Positions 34,695 through 45,973 of a stretch of DNA of 64,000 nucleotides are shown in pieces. Each line of letters starts with the position of its first letter. Positions within the stretch are counted from its first letter, which is position 1. The stretch covers positions 21,689,187-21,753,186 of the forward strand of contig NC_085866.1 in assembly GCF_034702125.1 (NCBI RefSeq), given 5' to 3'. Under the pieces are notes generated by a model. That model saw only the letters and a list, made by a program, of their open reading frames with translations. It was not told where the DNA came from and searched no databases. The stretch comes from Engraulis encrasicolus (taxonomy: Eukaryota; Chordata; Actinopteri; Clupeiformes; Engraulidae). A program made the translations under genes and the position numbers.

Positions 34695-34932
34695 ATTCAA
34701 ACAGTGGTCTCACATAAACCACATAGCAGCAATGTGGAGAAACAGCAGCATCACGGCTGAGAGAGCTGGAGTGCAGAGCAGAGGAGAGGAGAGTAGTGGA
34801 GAGGAGAGGAGAGGAGGAGAGGAGAGGAGAGGAGAGAAGAGGATAGGAGAGGAGAAGAGAGGAGAGGAGAGGAGAGGAGAAGAGGGAAGAGGAGATGGGA
34901 AAAGAGAGGAGAGGAGAGGAGGAGGGGAGAGT
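34611..34932. repeat. CT/CA microsatellite and GGAGA purine tract
   Basis: CT then CA runs (34611-34692), followed by about 150 bp of almost pure purine GAGAGGA/GGAGA repeats (34780-34930). Both lie inside hAT copy A, and their counterparts occur in copy B. Confidence 0.92.
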
Positions 34933-35401
34933 AGTGAAGAGTGTACGCTCCTTCACAGCCCACTGCTCTCACACACGGCGGATGCTCAATGAAAGACACA
35001 CACACACACACAGGATTCAAAACATGGTGTCATATAGACCGCTGAGCACCACGGCGAACAAACTGGTGTGATAGCTTTTGTCATAAGCACCGGATTCTCG
35101 CGCAAATGTAGGCCTACATCTACTTGTACGAGGCTACGGCAAACGATGTGGGACAAAGGTGTGGCAGGAAGCGAATGTCAACATTTAAACAGAGATTACT
35201 ACACAAGCTTCGATATGGTCACCAAATATTTTGGGACTGTCCTTTATGTTATGCCTACACTTTGGAATTAGATCAGAGTCTTGTAGTTACACGGGTATAT
35301 TTGATTTACCTCAACGGTACCCTGTAGGCTACTCAACTTTACAAACAGTTACAGGGCACATGAGAATCCTGTTCAGATCACAAAAGCTACCACCACACCA
35401 C

Positions 35402-35629
35402 CAGTGTTGCCAGATTGGGCTGTTTCCCACCCAATTGGGCTGCTAAGGGTGGCAGTCTTCGGGTAAAATAAAAGGATCAAAAATGGCATTTGGGAAGGTT
35501 TCTCTGCAGATTCATGACCATAGAAATCGATAGAATTTAGTTCAAATTGGGCGGGATTCAGTGCCTCCCTCCAAGCAGGTTTCAAGCCTTTTTTGGGCTG
35601 GAAATCATCAGTCTCATCTGGCAACCCTG
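35402..35629. mobile_element. hAT-like MITE nested in hAT copy A
   Basis: Ends are CAGTGTTGCCAGATTGGG and, reverse-complemented, CAGGGTTGCCAGATGAGA. The perfect duplication CACACCAC lies at 35394-35401 and 35630-35637. Copies B and C lack it at the matching position, so it arrived after the family spread. Confidence 0.9.
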
Positions 35630-36796
35630 CACACCACACCAGACAGAATCACGTCGGATTTTCTCTCTCCCCACGGGTCTCACAAACACAGGCTTCACAC
35701 ACATAGGAAACACTGATCTTACCTTTAACTCGTACATCAGGTCCATGCGCCGCTCTTTTCCTTCACTTTGGCATGCTAACGTTACTTTAGCCGGTGCTGT
35801 CCATCCAAAGTCACATCTATTCGAGACGCCCCAAACGTCCAAAGCAATTTGGCATTGAATATGAATATGAGTAGCCGCGAGGATTTGTGTTTCGTGAGGC
35901 TCCTTAGTCCTTAGTAAATTGTTAAGTCGTAAAATTCCATGCGAATGGTCTTCCACACATTCTCGCCGGTTGCAAACAAGACACAGGGGAAACAAAAAAT
36001 AGTTTCTGTTGTACCACTCACTTTGAAATGATCGGGTAGTTATAACCTTCTGACCGTCACCTGCAGTAGCAAACCCTTCAGCTCTGTCGGTCCTCCATTC
36101 TTTATCACATATTTTCCTCTTGGAAATCCAACTTTGAGAATGCTCTTAGTTTCGTTATGAAATCCACTTGTAGCAGACAAAGTGAACAAGCTAGCCAACA
36201 ACACCGACTGACTGTATTGTGAACTTCAGATTTGCTATGACGTAACTGGCCAGCAATACTCTCAACGCCAGAAGGAGTCTGCGGCCAGGCTACTGCTGGC
36301 CTCACCACTGTATATTTCAGTGGGCGTTATGCCAAAGCGTTCAGAGTAAAGAAATGATAATCACACGTAGAAAATAGTAGAACATTATCAGGAATTGAGG
36401 GCACACCATACATACTTCTATTAAGTGTATAAAAACGTTTAATACAATATTACCAGGTTGCATTCACAGAACGAGCAAAATGGCGCATGCGCTCAAGCTT
36501 GTTAACGAGGGATTGCGCAATCCGGGGTGAGGCCAGTTCAGAGTTGCCCCAAATTCACCGTATTCGGAGCAATTTGACATGAAATGGGCAAATATTAGGA
36601 TTTTGCCCACGGAAATGATTGAAAATGAGTGAAACTGTTTAAATACTGCTCAAATGGTAGTTATGGTGCAGATGCTCGAAAACAATAGCTGTTATTGTTA
36701 CTATTATTCACATTTACTGCAGCTCATCATTCTCAGGTCTGGCTGGTGAGGCCGTGCCTCCCCTGCCGTATTGGAGTGCACGTGCCTGTTTTAATG

Positions 36797-37328
36797 TCAC
36801 TTATGAAGTGTGTGTGTAATTATAGCCAAGTTGGCTGGCGCTTTCGGTGCTCTTTGAGAAGGCATGTGCTCTGGATTTCACATATGATGGCAGTGCATTT
36901 TTAAGGTTTGGATTTGCGTTGTAAGACCACTCATTTTCGGCAAGCAAGAAAGGTTATTTTAGCTTTTGTGCAAAACGGTGTTAGAAACTACAAAGTGCGC
37001 ATCACATATTTGACGTGAACCGAGGCACAGCTAACCCTACTGCTGCTCCGTGGCTGCACGTCGGACATGCGACTTCTGTTGTGTAGTCCAAATAATTACA
37101 TAGTTTTGCACGCACACAACTCAAAAATCACTTGCCAAGTGAAGTCAACAAGCACACCATTGGTCATCATTAATTCTGATGTACAGCATAGCCTATGTGT
37201 GATCGACGGGGGAATGCGAGGTGGATCGGAAAATAGCTTTGATCAGTCCATTACAAACCAGTCAAAAGTTTTGGCTTTCCCAGCCCCATGAGCCGCCCGG
37301 AAGGGGTGGAGACTTAGGTGCCCCATTC
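36797..37328. other. Intergenic
   Basis: No gene was recognised. GACTTAGGTGCCCC near 37310 recalls the end of the element at 890-1107 and may be a relic of it. Confidence 0.4.
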
Positions 37329-37329
37329 C

Positions 37330-37492
37330 TCTTTTCCACTGCAGGTTTTCTGGAAGGCCTACAGCTCAACACAGCGTGACTCGGCCGCCACTCTTAGCTT
37401 TTCGAATAGGCACAACACAGCTCAATCCTAAAGCAAAACGTGACTGCAGAGGCGAGTTTTGTCGAGCTGTAGGCTTACCAGAAAACCTGCAG
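37330..37492. repeat. Palindromic MITE
   Basis: CTGCAGGTTTTCTGGAAGGC followed by CTACAGCTC on the left is matched by GAGCTGTAGGC and CAGAAAACCTGCAG on the right. Boundaries beyond the arms are unclear. Confidence 0.6.
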
Positions 37493-39395
37493 TTCTGCTG
37501 TTATGGCTGATAACATCATCAAGGATACAACATAAATCAGTTTCCTGCAGTGTGTGTGTGTGCGTGCGTGCGTGCGTGTGTGTGTGTGCGCGCGTGTGTG
37601 TGAATACTGTATGTCATCCTGCGGGCGACGTGTTATGTTTTAAAGGTATTGACCAGGCTTTAAGTGGTTATACTCATTTACTCACTCACTGACTCGATGA
37701 ATAAATATGGGGGCTTTAGAGGTACATCTAGTCCCTTTCAGCGCCCAGTGTCAGGGCTATAAGCCATAACTCAGGATAGAGCCAGTGGGAACCTGTGATT
37801 TAGGACAGGGCTCCTTTCCCCATAGCCTACATAAATAACAGGGAACTACTGGAGCAAACATGTTGGTTTTGCAGATAGTCCCAGATGCACTGTATGCATA
37901 TGCATACACCTTTCTGGCTGAGGCTGCAGTGTACAGTATTTGACATTATGTAATGTGTTTATAATGTGTGAGTTTTTGTGTGTTTGTCTTGTTAGTTCAT
38001 TGCTTCTCTTATTGGCCATGTATCACTTGCAAAAGAGATTACATTCTCATTGTTGCTACCCTGTTAAAATAAATAATAGATCAAAATAAAATGTATAAAA
38101 TGTTATCGATGAAACTTTCAGAAGTGCTGCTGTGTGTTAACATGGCTCTCTAGGCTTATGAGTCTACAATGTTAATGTCTTAACATCTTCACACGTTTGT
38201 GCCACATCCTTAATTTCCCTCAGGATTAATAAATGATACTCTACATATTGCTCAGTGTATCTGCTTGCAACTGGAACTGGAACATGTGTGGCATTCAAAG
38301 TCCCCATTTCCCAATAGTATATAATTTTATTTTCATTATAAAATGAATGACTTTACTATCATTCTGGAGTGTCCTCCTCAAAGGGCCTTACACAGTTTAC
38401 GCCTATTGCATGCGCCGCTGGCTACGGATCACTACACTTCCACCATTATGCGGTAATGCACAGCCAAACAAGACTTAATTCTTGATGCGTACTTAAGTAC
38501 ATTATGGGGGATACACTTGGATTGCTGGGGAGAATGCTGTGACATTACACGTCGTGTGCGTTACACGAGTTTGCTGAAATTTATCGCGTCAACTATGGAA
38601 GTCTTCTCTTTCTGACATAGCCTACCGCCACTCAGCCAGTCCTCCACCAACACCAATGTCCCTTAGCAATGGAGTTTCTGGCCTCCCTTTAAACTTACTT
38701 GTGAAGGTCCTCATTTTATGAACTTTATTAGACGACACAAGCGGTGTCTGGTTGAGGTTAATGATGATATAAAACTTGAAACGACTAACTGAGGAGGATC
38801 ATATTTCCCATAAAAAGGCAGTATTACTGTCATGGCAGAAACACTTTATGGCGATAGATAGCAATGCAGATGGTAGATGGATGCTCTGGGAATAATACAG
38901 ACTCTTGTTCAGTCATATCTCTTTGAACTTTAAGCTTTCCTTAGATTGCTTTATATGGAAGAATATACACTGTACCTGTAGTAGACTTTTAGTCATTTAA
39001 AGTTTTTCCTGTTTTGTGCTACTTTATTCTACCTGAGGGGGTACTTGCAGGCTTGGCCTCATCTGCTCTGTTTCTGATTAGCCAACATTTGTGCAGAAAT
39101 GTGCAAAAAGCTTTGTGGATGCCTGCATTCTCTTCTGTCTGGAAGTTTGAGTTTACAGTAAGACAAATATCATTTACTGTATCAGTAAGCAACTGCTGTG
39201 TACAGATGACTGAATTATTAGGCTATACCAACTTTGTTATCCCTGTTTCGTCATTTTGTTAAGTGGAAAAGATTCTATGAGAGGTCTATCAGAAGTTTCT
39301 TCCTTAATTTGTTTGATGCCTTGAAGTCTGAAAATGTCAGCAAAAACATGGAAACAACCATATTGAATAATTAAACTTTTACAAAGACAAACCAA
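37493..39395. other. Intergenic
   Basis: No coding frame is credible. A TG/CG repeat lies at about 37550-37602, and a decayed LINE tail (AATTTCCCTCAGGATTAATA) at about 38213-38240. Confidence 0.4.
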
Positions 39396-39406
39396 CCCCC
39401 CCCCCC

Positions 39407-39444
<38 letters not shown>
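39396..39444. repeat. Poly-C plus CA microsatellite
   Basis: A run of C followed by CA units. Confidence 0.9.
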
Positions 39445-39447
<3 letters not shown>

Positions 39448-39592
39448 TTACTAATCAGTTTTCAGAAACACTTTATCTGCAGGGGTCTACATAATGTTGT
39501 AACTGGCATAAGAATGGCTAGCCTAACTGTAATTACAAGGACTGTTTGGAATATTTTTTAAAGTGTCTCCACATGGCTGAAACACTCTAGGC

Positions 39593-39937
39593 CAGGGGTG
39601 TCAAACTCAAATTGACTGAGGGCCAAAATTAAAATCTGGAATGAAGTCGTGGGCCAAACTCCACAATTATTATTTTTTAAAAATTGACTAAAATTGTGCA
39701 AGCATGCACTTAATACTCATAGTTAAATTTCACATACACTCTTTCCCATCATATTTGTTAGTTCAAATGTGTCTACACATCCTGTGTTAAAGCAAATTTC
39801 TTGTTCAAGTCATATAATGCATACATTGATGGTGTATGTGGGCCAACTGTAATAGACATTTGAAATGATCTCGCGGGCCAAATAAAATGGCTCCGCGGGG
39901 CCAAATTTGGCCCCCGGGCCTGAGTTTGACATCCCTG
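39593..39937. mobile_element. hAT-like MITE
   Basis: Ends are CAGGGGTGTCAAACTCAA and, reverse-complemented, CAGGGATGTCAAACTCAGG. The perfect duplication CTCTAGGC lies at 39585-39592 and 39938-39945. The inner GGGCCAAA/GCGGGCCA motifs are shared with 61721-62066. Confidence 0.92.
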
Positions 39938-39978
39938 CTCTAGGCTAACTAGGAAATAGGGCTCTATATCACTTAAAT

Positions 39979-40243
39979 CAGTGGTTCTCAACTGGAACAG
40001 TCTTGGGAACCACCATTTTCCAGTCTCATTCGGTCGCGACCCAGTTTTTTTTGCGACACTCGAATGACTGGTTGCACACTACTATCTCGCATAAACATTC
40101 CGATTTTATCTATGACGACAGATGACACAAGTTCAATCGCCTATAAAAATAAACGTTGTAAATTGTTGCAGGAAAAGTTGGATTTTTTTTTTTTTTTTTA
40201 GCAAATGAATGAATTATGATTTTTTTTTTTTTGAGAAACACTG
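39979..40243. mobile_element. hAT-like MITE
   Basis: Ends are CAGTGGTTCTCAACTGG and, reverse-complemented, CAGTGTTTCTCAAAAAA. The perfect duplication ACTTAAAT lies at 39971-39978 and 40244-40251. It contains long T runs. Confidence 0.9.
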
Positions 40244-40261
40244 ACTTAAATGACATGTGTA

Positions 40262-40450
40262 TAGGGCCGGATTAATGCATTGGCAAAGTATGGCTGCAGC
40301 CCAGGGGACCCCCACCTGCCAGGGGGCCCCTGATTGGCCGAAAGTGAACAATTGCAGATTGTGACAAGATGCAATATTTAAAAATGCATCAGTCGTGTTG
40401 AGTTTTAAATCCGTCTAGCTAAGTGTAATGTAATGTAATGTAACACATAT
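40262..40450. repeat. Truncated MITE plus SINE-tail debris
   Basis: TAGGGCCGGATTAATGCATT through ATTGCAGATTGTGACAAGAT matches the left half of 1283-1559. It is followed near 40410-40442 by CTAAGTGTAATG repeats, like the end of fish L2-tailed SINEs. Confidence 0.55.
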
Positions 40451-40508
40451 TTCCTTTAAATGCAAAGGTCAGCTATATAAGGTGTAACTGGACTTCCACT
40501 CCATCAGT

Positions 40509-40510
<2 letters not shown>

Positions 40511-40588
<78 letters not shown>
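40511..40588. repeat. TG microsatellite
   Basis: About 38 TG units. Confidence 0.95.
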
Positions 40589-40590
<2 letters not shown>

Positions 40591-40619
40591 GGTGTGAACT
40601 TGACAAAGCAAAAGCAAAA

Positions 40620-41412
40620 CAAAATGTTAACCTTTATTACATTACACTACATTACATTGCATTTGGCAGACGCTTTATAACCAAAGCGACTTTCAAAAGA
40701 GGACATAATCAAGCCAACATCACAAGCAAATACAAAGTGCACAGGAGATAATATACAGAACAACAAGTGCAGTTGCAAAGAGGGGTTAAAGAGTAAATAA
40801 TGAGTACACAAACACACACAAACTAAACTAAACATCATGTCAGGAGTCTGCCCTGGGGCAAGGCCAGCTCAAGCATTAGTCTAGTAGATTCTCTTGAAAG
40901 AGGAAGGTCTTTAGTTGTTTCTTGAAGGCCGCAAGAGATGTGCTTAGTCTTGCTGCCTCTGGGAGACCGTTCCACCACTTGGGTACCACAACGGAGAACA
41001 ATCTTTACTGGGAGTACCTAGAGCGACTGGATGGCAGAGCCAGACGGCTTGCGCTGGATGAGCGCAGTTCTCTTCCAGTAACATAAGGCGTTAGTAGGTC
41101 CTTCAGATAAGCTGGGACCGTTCCTGTGATGGTTTTGTAGGCAAGGGTCAATGCCTTGTGCTTGATCCGGGCGGCGATCGGTAACCAGTGCAACTCAATA
41201 AATAGAGGAGAGACATGGGTCCTCTTGGGTTGATTGAATATCAACTGTGCCGCCGCATTCTGTATCATCTGCAGCGGCTTTAGCGCACAAGCAGGTAGAC
41301 CTGTCATGAGTGAGTTGCAGTAGTCAACGCGGGACAGGACCGTGGCCTGGACCAGTCGTTGTGTAGAATATTGTGTCAGCACAGGTCTGATATTCCGTAC
41401 GTTGGACATCTG
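40620..41412 (-). pseudogene. 3' part of an L2-like LINE (RT C-terminus plus 3' UTR)
   Basis: The minus strand encodes RLVQATVLSRVDYCNSLMTG, LKPLQMIQNAAAQLIFNQ, HVSPLFIELHWLPI and ARIKHKALTLAYKTITG, the conserved C-terminal segment downstream of the RT palm in L2/CR1-type ORF2. The frame breaks near 41005, then AFKKQLKTFLF-like coding and a 3' UTR follow, ending in GTAATG repeats near 40625-40650. The 5' end is truncated at about 41412. A shorter copy of its 3' end is at 46800-46935. Confidence 0.88.
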
Positions 41413-41985
41413 GAATCACCAGGTATCAACCAGGGTATGAAATGATAGCCAGGCCAGGCCAGCTGATATATAGATCCATACATGATGGATATATTGTACA
41501 TCATAACAACATGGGGCCATCCATGATTTAAGTCCTTAGCAGACTGGACGTGTAGACATAGTCAAAAGCCTTTTCTACATCAGCATTTATGAAAACACTG
41601 TCACTTGTCACATCTGTCATATTTACCTGTGCTGTCAAGCAGGCCAAGCGCAAGAATGTGTGTATGATTGATGAATGTCCTACTCTATGGGACACTGCTG
41701 GGTCTGTTGATGACTGCTGTGCTTTTCAGAAATTTTCAAATTAAAAGTTTTCAAAAGTTTGATTAAGATTTAAGATTAGATTAAAAAAAGACAAACATTT
41801 GGCACAAGCTGAGGAATGCCAGGTGACTTGCTCAGAAGCTAAACATCGTGGAATAACAAAGTCAGTAAATTACATTTAAATTGGAGAAAAAAAGAATGGC
41901 ATAAAATCTTTGCCCAGTCATGTGAAGTGGTGGTGCGCACATCCAAGACGCAGGTGCAAGACAAAAAAGGCAAAACTATGAACAT
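41413..41985. other. Intergenic
   Basis: No gene or repeat was recognised. Confidence 0.4.
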
Positions 41986-42095
41986 AAAGATGAATGTCCG
42001 CACCCTGCTCCCGTTTTGCTTTTATTTTATTTTCAAGTGAACGCTTTCGAGCTAATCGCTCTTCATCAGATTACCTTCCTGAAACACATTTATCA
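41986..42095. repeat. Possible Penelope-like or LINE terminus
   Basis: GAACGCTTTCGAGCTAATCG followed by CTCTTCATCAG has the inverted form of the GAAACG/TGATGAAG motif common at the ends of fish Penelope-like elements. It lies about 450 bp upstream of the GIY-YIG fragment. Confidence 0.4.
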
Positions 42096-42265
42096 CAGCT
42101 CTGTTATCTTCTACCCAAAGTAAATGAGAAAAACGTGTCATTTCAGGAGTGGGTAATAATCAAAACTGGACACTGGAACCTTTCTGGAATGGCATTTCAT
42201 TTCTGTAAGCATGAAGGCACTTTATTTAGTCATCACACACAAATAGATGGATGTATGCAGACCAC

Positions 42266-42268
<3 letters not shown>

Positions 42269-42353
<85 letters not shown>

Positions 42354-42380
42354 TCACACACACACACACACACACACTCA
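42269..42380. repeat. CT then CA microsatellite
   Basis: About 35 CT units followed by interrupted CA units. Confidence 0.95.
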
Positions 42381-42539
42381 CACATACTACAAACACACAC
42401 ACAGATAAATACATCGCCAACTTGGAATGAACATTTTCAATTCGCAGTATAACCCACAAGTCAGATGACTTGTGCATTGGCTCAGACTAAAGACATACAG
42501 TAGTTCACATGCAGAGGCAGTTTCATTATGGCATTATGG

Positions 42540-42922
42540 TACTGAATCACATTAAATGCCCGTGTGGCATTGCGTATGTAGGTAAGACGAGCAGACCATT
42601 ACGCACACGCATCTCGGAACATCAGAGTAATATTCGATGCGGTGACACATGCAACCCAGTAGCAGCGCACTTCCTGGCAGCGGGCCAAAATGTCTGCACA
42701 CTCAGATATACGAGGATTGAAAAAGTGGAGAGGCCTCCTAGAGGCAGCAATCACGACCGTTTGCTTTTGCAACGTGAGACTTACCACATATATGCGCTGA
42801 ATATTATGTCACCCCATGGGCTAAATGAAGAGTTCGATATAAAACCTTTTTATAGGCTATTTATCCTGACTTTGGTATATTATGGATTACCCCCCTTTGT
42901 TGTGTACATATTTATTGAATAA
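42540..42922 (+). pseudogene. GIY-YIG endonuclease fragment of a Penelope-like retroelement
   Basis: The open frame has IKCPCGIAYVGKTSRPLRTR, then ISEHQSNIR, NPVAAHFLAAGQN, LRYTRIEKV, LLLQRETYHIYALN and LNEEFDIKPFY. CGIAYVGKT is the GIY-YIG core, and the downstream R, EH and Q/E positions of the domain are present. In Penelope-like elements this endonuclease follows the reverse transcriptase and nicks DNA for priming. The RT is absent, so this is a 5'-truncated copy. The first ATG of the open frame (42509) is chance. Its endonuclease frame is uninterrupted, which is unusual for debris. Confidence 0.85.
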
Positions 42923-43270
42923 CTTGACATGAGACATGTCTTTGGTGATGGATCTCACTGTGTATTTGGGCACTTGTCATTTTTGTTTCTATTGAGTGGT
43001 GTTCTTTTCTCTTTATGTAATTTTCTTTATTTACATGTGGGTTTCTGTGTAATTCTCTTTTTTTCTGTTTGTGTTTTTAACTATGACCTCACTTGGAGGA
43101 GATGTCACTCAACAGCCCATTGCGCCCGCCCCTTCCTTCAAGAGTCTTTAAAAGAACTGTCATGTTACACAAACTCACATAGGCCTACACCTGACGAAGA
43201 CCAGACTGCATGGTCGAAACGCTGTGTTAATAAACCTGGAGCAGCCACAGTGTGTGGACCTTCCTTCTTT
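42923..43270 (+). mobile_element. 3' tail of the Penelope-like element
   Basis: After the stop codon, CTGACGAAGACCAGACTGCA, then GGTCGAAACGCTGTG and AATAAACC, form the conserved terminal motif of fish Penelope-like elements. The end near 43260-43270 is approximate. Confidence 0.6.
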
Positions 43271-43387
43271 TCATGTTTAATCGTGTTTAAGTCCAGCACC
43301 TGTCTAATCTGGATGTGCGCGCTCTCCAAAACGCTACACTGCATCACATTGGGACATGAGAATGGGAGAGTAGGGTGGACATGGAGG

Positions 43388-43418
<31 letters not shown>

Positions 43419-43448
43419 CATGTTGTGCGTGTGTGTGCGTATTCTTGG

Positions 43449-43714
43449 GCAGTCATGGGTAAGCGGTAAGGGCGTCAGACTTGTATCCCAAATGTTGCCG
43501 GTTCGACTCCCGACTCGCCAGGTTGGTGGGGGGAGAAATTAACCAGTGCTCTCCCCCATCCTCCACCATGACTGAGGTATCCTGAGCATGGTACAGTCCT
43601 GCCGCACTGCTCCCTTCCGGCGCCAGTGGGGGCTGCCCTCTTGCACGGATGAGGCATTAATGCAATTTTGTTGTGTGCAGTGGACACTTGTGTACTGTGG
43701 AGTGCTGTCACAAT
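43449..43714 (+). mobile_element. tRNA-derived SINE, left part of a split copy
   Basis: The head has GGGTAAGCGGTAAGGGCG and GGTTCGACTCCC, with the body as in 33690-34002. It is cut at 43714 by a 2.0-kb element and resumes at 45736 (AATGACAATGGGAGTTGG), ending near 45775. Confidence 0.85.
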
Positions 43715-45735
43715 AGCCTTGGTCTCATTAGCCGCGCTTCAGCGGCCCGGGCCGCCCGGGGCTCAGGAGAGTGGCCGGCTCGGAGCTGCCGGCCCGGGCC
43801 ATTTTTTGCCTGATCGGACTCATAGCCGACCCCAGGCACATTCAGGTACACGCCTTGTTTGTGAAACGTCAGTCGGGCACAGCCCACTTTCGCCCCAAAT
43901 CACAGAAGGACAACAACAGAACAACGACAAAGAAGGAGAATAAAATGGAGCAAAACTCTGCTGGAGCAGGTCGCCGTTTGGCTCGTAGCCTACGGACAAA
44001 GACGACAAGAACTGCAAAGAAAATGGCTTGCCTTTCAAGAACAGTTTTATTACATGGCAAAGTTGTCGATTCAGAAGCTGTATGGGACGCAGCGCATGTT
44101 AAGAAGACAAAGACGCATGAAAATACGAGCAGCTCGACAACTGAGAGTGAACAGAAGGAGACGTGCGAACATGCCCAGTTAATCCCCCCAATCGCGCACA
44201 GAAGCATGAGCCCCGGACATAGCGAGACATGAATGTGCAGGTAATTGAATAAGTTACCATGTGAAATGAGACCAAATCCCGGAGACATAGCACCTTCATC
44301 AGTTGCTATAGAAAATTATGAGCCCCGGGACATAGCGACACCACCCCCTCGTTGCGGCGTGCCACCTGTCTATTCATTCATGTTATTTCCATCCATTTGG
44401 ACATTAAAGCCCTTGTGTAAATTTCAAAACTGTGTTTGGCGATCTGTCTGAAACGTGCGATATAGCCTACCAGACCTTCGGCGATAATAGCGCAAAAGCT
44501 AAATAAGCCGACATAAATGTCATGTGTGAGTATTTGTGAGACACTTTTTATTGGTGTCCAGTGGAAAACATGCCAAATCACGATAATGGCACAAGAGTTG
44601 GCGGCTAAAAGCAGAAAAAAGCCGACATGACTTAGCTATGACATTCCAAGTTTAAGTGTAGTGGTGCCCATGATGCCCTGATAACAACAAAAAAGTTATG
44701 TTGGCTAAATAACTTTAAAAACACAAACAGAAGTGCCAAAGTTGCATCTTATGAAATTATGCCATAAGAAAGCCAAACACCCCAAACTAATGCTTAACCA
44801 TAATTTGCCCAGAATTTAGCGATAAGTCCCCCATGCAGCCACATTATTACACAGAGGTTGACCCCGCCTCCGAGCCTCAGCGGTGCTTGATGGCCCATCG
44901 AATTCGACGGGCCAGGGAAAGCGGCCCTTAAGGGTGGTTTATGCCTCGAGATCAGCGTCACTGCATCATGATGCAGTGAGCCGCGCAGTTAACGGAGTGA
45001 AGCCCCCCCCATCACGCAGGTACTCTGGGGCACCTCCCCGAAATTGTGTCTCGACGCAGGGAGCGACGGCGTGAAAGGGCGAAAATAGGTCTCTGATTGG
45101 TCCTCTCGACCAGCCTGCTCTGTCCTCGAGTCGAGAACAAGCGCTACTTCCTTGTTCTAACCTTCGTCGGTCTACGGACTGTGAGCTCTTCATTAAATAA
45201 GTTGCCCGTGCTTTGTTGTTTGATTTATTTACACGAACCAAAGACAACACATGCGCTTGCAAGTTACGACGCTGAAGTTATTTGGACAGTTGAACAGTGG
45301 TTCCGAGGTCGAGGAAACATTCCGCTTCGTCCTCGACAAATGAGCCACTTCTTTGTTCCAAACTACCACTGTGGCTGCCAGTGCGATCAAACATGCACGT
45401 GATATAAAGATTTAATGTTTCATTTTCATTCTCGTCGAGTCTGTGATGCTAAAAAACAATCGACACGTCTAGTTTACTCTTTGTATTGAAGGCAGTTTGA
45501 GCGTGGAATGACATCGCACAGACCGTGCTTCAAAACAGGGCATAAACCAAAATTAACTGCATCATGGCTGCGACAAGCTCACTCTGTGGCACAAGTAGGA
45601 AGCATAACCCGCCCTTTAGCCCCACAACCTGGCCCGGCGGCCATCTTTAGCACCTAGCCCCCTTTTGATGAGATCACCGTCAGCCCCCTTTTGTCCGGGC
45701 CAGCCCGGGGCTGGCCCTGCAATGAGACTAAGGCT
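43715..45735. mobile_element. 2.0-kb TIR element inserted in a SINE
   Basis: Ends are AGCCTTGGTCTCATTAGCC and, reverse-complemented, AGCCTTAGTCTCATTGCAGG, agreeing at 14 of the first 15 bases. The SINE bases AAT are duplicated on both sides (43712-43714, 45736-45738). A 3-bp duplication suits PIF/Harbinger, while reading it as AT would suit ISL2EU-like elements. Subterminal DNA is very GC-rich. A 154-codon frame at 43771-44232 is lysine/threonine-rich and unlike a transposase. A second element is nested at 44932-45552. Confidence 0.8.
44932..45552. mobile_element. Candidate 621-bp TTAA-flanked MITE nested in the 2.0-kb element
   Basis: TTAA lies on each side (44928-44931, 45553-45556). Ends are GGGTGGTTTATGCC and, reverse-complemented, TTTTGGTTTATGCC (11 of 14). 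The interior has a palindrome CTGCATCATGATGCAG at about 44961-44976. Confidence 0.55.
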
Positions 45736-45775
45736 AATGACAATGGGAGTTGGAGTTTCCCAGTTGGGCTTATAC
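45736..45775 (+). mobile_element. SINE, right part of the split copy
   Basis: AATGACAATGGGAGTTGG continues GTGCTGTCACAAT of 43702-43714 exactly as in the uninterrupted sister at 33690-34002. Confidence 0.85.
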
Positions 45776-45973
45776 CACTATTGTGAGGACCACAAAAAAA
45801 TGTCACCTTTGCTGTAGACATTTGTGGTTGTGAGGACATTTTGGTCGGTCATCATAGCCATTAAATATATTGTTTTGTTGTTGATGGAAAAAAAACTATA
45901 AGTGCAAAAACGTGTCTTTACTGACAGGTTAGGGTTAGGGATTGCTTTGGTCAGGGCACAGTTTTTTAGTAGT
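45776..45973. other. Intergenic
   Basis: No feature was recognised in this short gap between two SINEs; GGTTAGGGTTAGGG near 45927 is a two-unit telomere-like motif. Confidence 0.4.

Larger units (their letters stand above)
34425..36788 (-). mobile_element. 2.4-kb hAT element, copy A
   Basis: One end begins CAGTGACGTGCGGTC, the other, reverse-complemented, CAGGCACGTGCACTCCAATA. The perfect 8-bp duplication TTTTAATG lies at 34417-34424 and 36789-36796. The minus strand is the sense strand: near 35860-36000 broken frames give LNNLLRTKEPHETQILAATH, a piece of a ZMYM1-like hAT transposase. The rest is non-coding with CA and purine repeats. A 228-bp MITE is nested at 35402-35629. Copies B and C are at 52070-54165 and 50159-54454. 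Confidence 0.9.

Noticed and set aside
43771..44232. 154-codon frame as a possible transposase
   Set aside because: Lysine/threonine-rich with no catalytic or DNA-binding motif I recognise; it lies in a non-autonomous element and overlaps equal-length frames on the other strand.
45924..45942. Interstitial telomere repeat
   Set aside because: Only about two GGTTAG-like units, too few to be meaningful.
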